Source: Viridilinea sp964592425 (GTDB lineage Bacteria > Chloroflexota > Chloroflexia > Chloroflexales > Chloroflexaceae). From it: a DNA stretch of 64,000 bases. The notes under the pieces are model-generated. The model saw only the letters and a list, made by a program, of their open reading frames with translations, was not told the origin of the DNA and ran no database searches. Of the stretch, positions 60,426-64,000 are shown piece by piece (positions within the stretch are counted from its first letter, which is position 1; the number at the start of each line of letters is the position of its first letter). The translations under genes were made by a program, and so were the position numbers. Location: positions 1-64,000 of the forward strand of contig CAZQCG010000008.1 in the NCBI GenBank assembly GCA_964592425.1. The letters run 5' to 3'.

Positions 60426-61592
60426 TCATGCGAGTCGACCCTTCCTCCGTGCCACCCCAAGATCATAGAACATTTGCTCGTACACCTGAGCAGTCTGTTC
60501 AGTGGAGAACTTTGCGGCGATCTGCTCACGGGGGCGCAGGTAGTGCTCGCGTAGCTCGATCACCCGCAGCAGCGCCGCCGCCAGGGCCTCACTGTCGCCG
60601 ATGGGTACGACTTCGCCCATGCCCGTCTGGTGGACAGGCTGACGCACGCCGGGCAGGGCGCTGGCAATGGAGGGCGTGCCGCAGAGCATCGCTTCCACCT
60701 GGACAAGGCCGAAGGTCTCGGTTGAGTTGAGTGAGGGCACGACCAGCACATCAAGGTTGGGCAAAAAGGCGGCCATTTCACGCGGGCTGAGCGTGCCGAG
60801 AAAAGTCCAGTGTTGGGCGAAGCGCTCGAAGAAGGGGGCGAGGCGCCGGGCGTAGGCCTCTTCGCCGAGCACATTTTCGTGAGGGCCAGCAAAGAGCACC
60901 CGGGCGGTGGGGTGGCGTTCGAGGATGCGCGGGAGGGCATCCAGCAGCACCTCGACGCCCTTCTCAGCGGCAAGCCGCGCAGCCATACCGATCACCGGGC
61001 CGCGCAGATTCCAGCGCTCACGGAAGGCGCTGATCTCGGACGACGCGATTGGCGCAACCTCAACCGGCGGGGGAATGACCACGATCTTCTCGTGAAAGCG
61101 GCGCAGGTAGGGCGAGTGGTCGGCAAAGTCACGGGTGTAGGCAACGATGCGCGTGGCCAGTGCCCCGGCCGCCAGGTTGGCCAGGTCGACCATCTGGTTG
61201 GCAACCCGGTTGAGCGGGGCCGGGGGCAGTTGCAGATCACTATGATAGGTCAGCACCACCGGCTGGCGGAGCAGGCGTCCGCGCAGGGCCAGACCGGGCG
61301 CGTCGAACTGCGGCAGGTGCAAACTCATCGCGTCGTGGGTGAGGGCCAGGGCCGTGGCGATAACGCCGAAGCTCGGCATAATCACGCCTTTGCTGACCCG
61401 TGCCACCACCGGGACACGCACCACGCGCACGCCATCGAGCACCTCGTGGCGGGGCAGGCTCGGGTCGTACTGTGAGGTAAGTACGGTGAGGTTATGGCCA
61501 CGACGCACCAGCGCACGGGCCAGGCGCTCCACGTAGATCGTCAGGCCACTGGTATGTGGGCGGTAGTAGGTCAGGGCACAGAGAATGCGCAT
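60426..61592 (-). CDS. Glycosyltransferase family 4
   Basis: 388 residues of the GT-B fold, family 4 style. N-terminal Rossmann part has RILCALTYYRPHTSGLTIYV and VLTSQYDPSLPRHEVLDGVR. The C-terminal donor domain has VIGMAARLAAEKGVEVLLDA and the E-x7-E region STETFGLVQVEAMLCGTPSI. The enzyme transfers a sugar from a nucleotide or lipid donor in the cytoplasm, perhaps onto a lipid. It lies 15 bases after the epimerase gene on the same strand, so the two act in one glycan pathway. Confidence 0.92.
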   Translation of the reverse strand: MRILCALTYYRPHTSGLTIYVERLARALVRRGHNLTVLTSQYDPSLPRHEVLDGVRVVRVPVVARVSKGVIMPSFGVIATALALTHDAMSLHLPQFDAPGLALRGRLLRQPVVLTYHSDLQLPPAPLNRVANQMVDLANLAAGALATRIVAYTRDFADHSPYLRRFHEKIVVIPPPVEVAPIASSEISAFRERWNLRGPVIGMAARLAAEKGVEVLLDALPRILERHPTARVLFAGPHENVLGEEAYARRLAPFFERFAQHWTFLGTLSPREMAAFLPNLDVLVVPSLNSTETFGLVQVEAMLCGTPSIASALPGVRQPVHQTGMGEVVPIGDSEALAAALLRVIELREHYLRPREQIAAKFSTEQTAQVYEQMFYDLGVARRKGRLA

Positions 61593-61607
61593 ATGGATAG
61601 CTGGGTA

Positions 61608-62639
61608 TCACTGGAAGAGATCGAGATTGGCGGCAACCCAGGCCCACAGGCGGCGCATACCTTCGGCAAGGCTCACCTGAGGGTGCCAGCCCAGTTCATG
61701 GGCGACCTTCTCAATCGAGAGGATACAGACGGGCTGATCGCCGGGGCGCCAGTCGCCGAAGGCGGTCGCAAGCACGGGTCGCCCGGCCAGTTGGCTGATC
61801 AGGGGCTGAAATTCGCTCCAGATCGCCAGGCTATTCTGCGGCCCACCACCGACGTTATAGATCTTGCCAGCAGAAACCTCCAGGCGGGCCAGGGCCAGTT
61901 CGTAGAGGTCGATCAGGTCATCGATATAGAGCATATCGCGCACCTGCTTGCCATCGCCGTAGATCGTGATCGGGCGACCCGTCTGGGCGGCGATCACGAA
62001 GTGGGCGGCCCAACCCTGATCTTCCACCCCAAACTGGCGTGGGCCGTAGATCGCCGACTGGCGAAAGACGACCGTCGGTAGGCCATAGATGCGCTGATAG
62101 TCACGCACATACTGATCGCCTGCACCCTTGGAGTTGCCGTAGGGTGAGTGAAAATCGAGGGGTTGGCTCTCAGGCACACCGCCAGGAAGGTCGCGGTAGC
62201 GATAGCGGGTGGGCTCCTCTACAATCGCCAGATCTTCCATGCCGCCATAGACCTTGTTGGTTGAGGCATAGAGCACTGTCGGTTGGTGACGAGACTGGCG
62301 GGCGGCCTCGATCACGTTGAACGTACCGAGGGCGTTGATCATAAAATCGGTGCGCGGATCTTTGACCGAAGTCGTCACTGCCACCTGGCCAGCCAGATGA
62401 AAGATCGCCTCTACATCGGCGGCAGCAGCCGCAACAGCCTCGGCATCACGCACATCAGCCTGGATCAAGTTCAGCCTGCCGGGCAGGCTGGCGGCGCACT
62501 GCTGGAGCCATGCCAGATTATGGGGCGTACGCGGACGCGAGAGGTTATCGAAGACCGTCACCGTAGCACCCCGCCCGATCAAACGATAGGCCAGGTTGCA
62601 GCCGATAAAGCCGGCGCCGCCGGTGATCAGGATGCGCAT
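61608..62639 (-). CDS. NAD-dependent sugar-nucleotide epimerase (SDR)
   Basis: 343 residues of the extended short-chain dehydrogenase family. The NAD-binding motif is TGGAGFIGCNLAYRL at 7-21. The catalytic YxxxK is in HSPYGNSKGAGDQYVRDY. The FDNLSRPRTPHNLAWLQQC part resembles CDP-paratose 2-epimerase and the like. It may make a rare sugar for the glycosyltransferase that follows by 15 bases. The exact substrate is uncertain. An extended -10 promoter lies about 60 bases upstream. Confidence 0.9.
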   Translation of the reverse strand: MRILITGGAGFIGCNLAYRLIGRGATVTVFDNLSRPRTPHNLAWLQQCAASLPGRLNLIQADVRDAEAVAAAAADVEAIFHLAGQVAVTTSVKDPRTDFMINALGTFNVIEAARQSRHQPTVLYASTNKVYGGMEDLAIVEEPTRYRYRDLPGGVPESQPLDFHSPYGNSKGAGDQYVRDYQRIYGLPTVVFRQSAIYGPRQFGVEDQGWAAHFVIAAQTGRPITIYGDGKQVRDMLYIDDLIDLYELALARLEVSAGKIYNVGGGPQNSLAIWSEFQPLISQLAGRPVLATAFGDWRPGDQPVCILSIEKVAHELGWHPQVSLAEGMRRLWAWVAANLDLFQ

Positions 62640-62696
62640 AGATCACACTCATTTAAATCGTAGAAACGGCAGGGCTTTCAGCGAAGGGCCGCTGGC

Positions 62697-62739
62697 ATTA
62701 TACCAGAGGGCAAGCGGAAGCCCCGCCTTGCGGCGAGGC
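62697..62739 (-). promoter_or_regulatory. Extended -10 promoter before the epimerase, with a hairpin after tRNA-Cys
   Basis: On the minus strand TGGTATAAT (62705-62697) is an extended -10 element about 60 bases before the epimerase ATG. No good -35 is present. Just upstream, at about 62720-62739, a GCCTCGCC-GCAA-GGCGGGGC hairpin may end the tRNA transcript. Confidence 0.55.
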
Positions 62740-62746
62740 TATGCAG

Positions 62747-62821
62747 TGGAGGCGACGGCGGGAATCGAACCCGCGAGTGGCGGTTTTGCAGACCGCTGCA
62801 TTACCACTTTGCTACGTCGCC
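62747..62821 (-). tRNA. tRNA-Cys (GCA)
   Basis: The cloverleaf can be drawn on the minus strand: acceptor GGCGACG/CGTCGCC, anticodon stem GCGGT/ACCGC with loop CTGCAAA (anticodon GCA), T-arm GCGGG-TTCGATT-CCCGC, discriminator U, and an encoded CCA. Length 75 with CCA. The D-loop contains GTGGTAA. All canonical parts are present. Confidence 0.95.
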
Positions 62822-63045
62822 CGAACGAGGGCCATTGTAGCATGGCCCCCCAGAGCGTGCAAGGGACTTCGATCGTAGCCTATATTGGTAATGCTGCCGT
62901 AATATTCTACAGCTATACTTAGTTGGCAAACGCACAGCTCTGTTGCGCCTATCATCGCAGACCTGCTTCCCCAAACTACCAACGCTGTGCGTGCCTGCCT
63001 AACTGGATGTGAGGGCCTGGCGATGAGGACGCGGAGGGCCGCCTG

Positions 63046-64000
63046 ATGTATTCCAGGCTTGCACACCGCACAAGCGTACGTGGCTTATTGCTCGTCGTCC
63101 TGCTCATGCTGATCGGCTCCGCTGACAAGCCTACCGGATCGATGCTGGCCTCGGCCCACCTCAGGCCTGTCCCTGTTGCCCCAACACTGCTGGCCCAGCT
63201 TGCCGAGGGTGCATCGGCGCGGGTGATCGTTGATCTCGCCCTACCGCTCGACCTGGCGGCCCAGGACGAGCAATCCGTAGCCCAACGCCAGGCCCGTATC
63301 GCCGGGCTGCAGGCTCGCGTTAGCGCACGCCTGGTTGGTTCGCACATTCAGGCACACGCCCGCTTCGAGAACGTACCAGCCCTGGTGCTGGCGGTTGACC
63401 AGATCGGTCTTGCCACCCTCGCCGCCGACCCTGCGGTGGCCGCCATCAGCGCGGATCGGCCACTCTTCCTGAGCCTTGACCAGAGCACACCGCTGATCGG
63501 GGCAACCAGCGCCTGGGCCGCGGGCTACACTGGCAGCGGCCAGGCCGTCGCCGTGCTCGACAGCGGCGTTGATGGCCAGCACCCCTTGCTCAGCGGCAAG
63601 GTAGTCGCCGAAGCCTGCTACTCCTCCAGCTTCGACACAATCACCAGCCTCTGTCCCGGTGGTGCCACCGAAAGCACGGCCTCAGGCTCTGCCCAGCCCT
63701 GCGATGCCAGCCTCAACGGTTGCGCCCATGGCACCCATGTGGCGGGCATCGTCGCTGGTAAGCAGCTCCGCGTCGCTGACCGCTACGACCTGGCCGGGGT
63801 AGCGCCCCAGGCCCAGATCATCGCCATCCAGGTCTTTTCGCGCTATTTGCATTGCGGCAATGAGACTGGTGATGACTGTATCATTGCCTACTCCTCGGAC
63901 TTGATCAAAGCCCTCGAGCGAGTCTATGCCCTGCGCTCAGATTACACCATCGCCGCTGTGAATATGAGCCTGGGCGGAAGTCAGGGCTATCCAACCAGCT
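63046..64000 (+). CDS. Secreted S8 subtilisin-like peptidase (partial, runs off the window)
   Basis: At least 318 residues from the ATG at 63046 with GGAGGG upstream; the frame is open to the window end. A signal peptide is likely (VRGLLLVVLLMLIGSA near 15-30). An inhibitor-I9-like prodomain follows (ARVIVDLALPLDLAAQDEQS, then a PALVLAVDQIGLATLAADP segment). The catalytic domain begins AVAVLDSGVDGQHPLL (Asp) and CAHGTHVAGIVAG (His). The active Ser should come after the window. The protease would act outside the cell. Confidence 0.9.
   Translation, partial: MYSRLAHRTSVRGLLLVVLLMLIGSADKPTGSMLASAHLRPVPVAPTLLAQLAEGASARVIVDLALPLDLAAQDEQSVAQRQARIAGLQARVSARLVGSHIQAHARFENVPALVLAVDQIGLATLAADPAVAAISADRPLFLSLDQSTPLIGATSAWAAGYTGSGQAVAVLDSGVDGQHPLLSGKVVAEACYSSSFDTITSLCPGGATESTASGSAQPCDASLNGCAHGTHVAGIVAGKQLRVADRYDLAGVAPQAQIIAIQVFSRYLHCGNETGDDCIIAYSSDLIKALERVYALRSDYTIAAVNMSLGGSQGYPTS

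Overview
The window is a high-GC (roughly 60-65%) bacterial chromosome segment. It most resembles a filamentous anoxygenic phototroph of the Chloroflexales (Chloroflexota), the Oscillochloris / Chloroploca type. The basis is a complete gas vesicle cluster, very long multi-PAS/GAF sensor kinases, the 'GGGCTGA' heptamer repeats, and many Ala/Leu-rich proteins in the style of that group. The assignment is an inference from gene content; no rRNA is present.

Layout. 0.4-10.1 kb: a NarL-type signalling block (receiver/PAS/GAF kinase plus LuxR-type regulator, then small genes and a CHASE4-PAS-GAF-GGDEF diguanylate cyclase). 10.2-14.6 kb: a MacB-like ABC export operon whose adaptor gene has been cut and joined to a CHAT-domain fragment beside a transposase relic. 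14.6-22.7 kb: a worn accessory region with a TPR relic, a secreted metallopeptidase, a broken membrane-sensor gene, heptamer repeats, an MBL hydrolase/TetR pair with a clear promoter and operator, a frameshifted DUF4160 gene beside DUF2442, an internally deleted ISL3 element with both inverted repeats, a VapBC-like pair and a frameshifted antitoxin-like gene. 22.9-31.1 kb: two more large sensor kinases, one coupled to its LuxR-type regulator. 31.6-41.9 kb: mostly housekeeping or conserved genes, including a FIG-family phosphatase overlapping a GHMP kinase-like gene, a YhdH/AcuI-type reductase, and the conserved ATP-grasp / alpha-E / transglutaminase operon.

42.0-54.8 kb is the main feature: a 20-gene gas vesicle cluster on the minus strand, read from right to left. 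The order is two near-identical gvpA genes, a gvpC-like gene with 33-residue repeats, an internal terminator, an orphan gene, gvpN, two small genes sharing an N-terminal motif, gvpH, an HEHAH-motif protein, gvpF, gvpG, gvpO, gvpJ, a CDC48-type double AAA ATPase, a GvpF/L-J-domain fusion, another gvpF/L, another GvpA-family gene, a fourth gvpF/L, and gvpK. A strong promoter with a 12-bp palindrome precedes the first gvpA. Shell, nucleation and chaperone/remodelling functions are therefore all in one unit. The least described parts are the four unnamed genes and the J-domain fusion.

54.9-64.0 kb: a di-haem cytochrome c peroxidase-like protein, a four-gene run (two secreted proteins of unknown function, then an OmpR/PhoB regulator and a HAMP histidine kinase), a glycosyltransferase, an NAD-dependent epimerase, tRNA-Cys(GCA), and the start of a secreted S8 subtilase that runs off the window.
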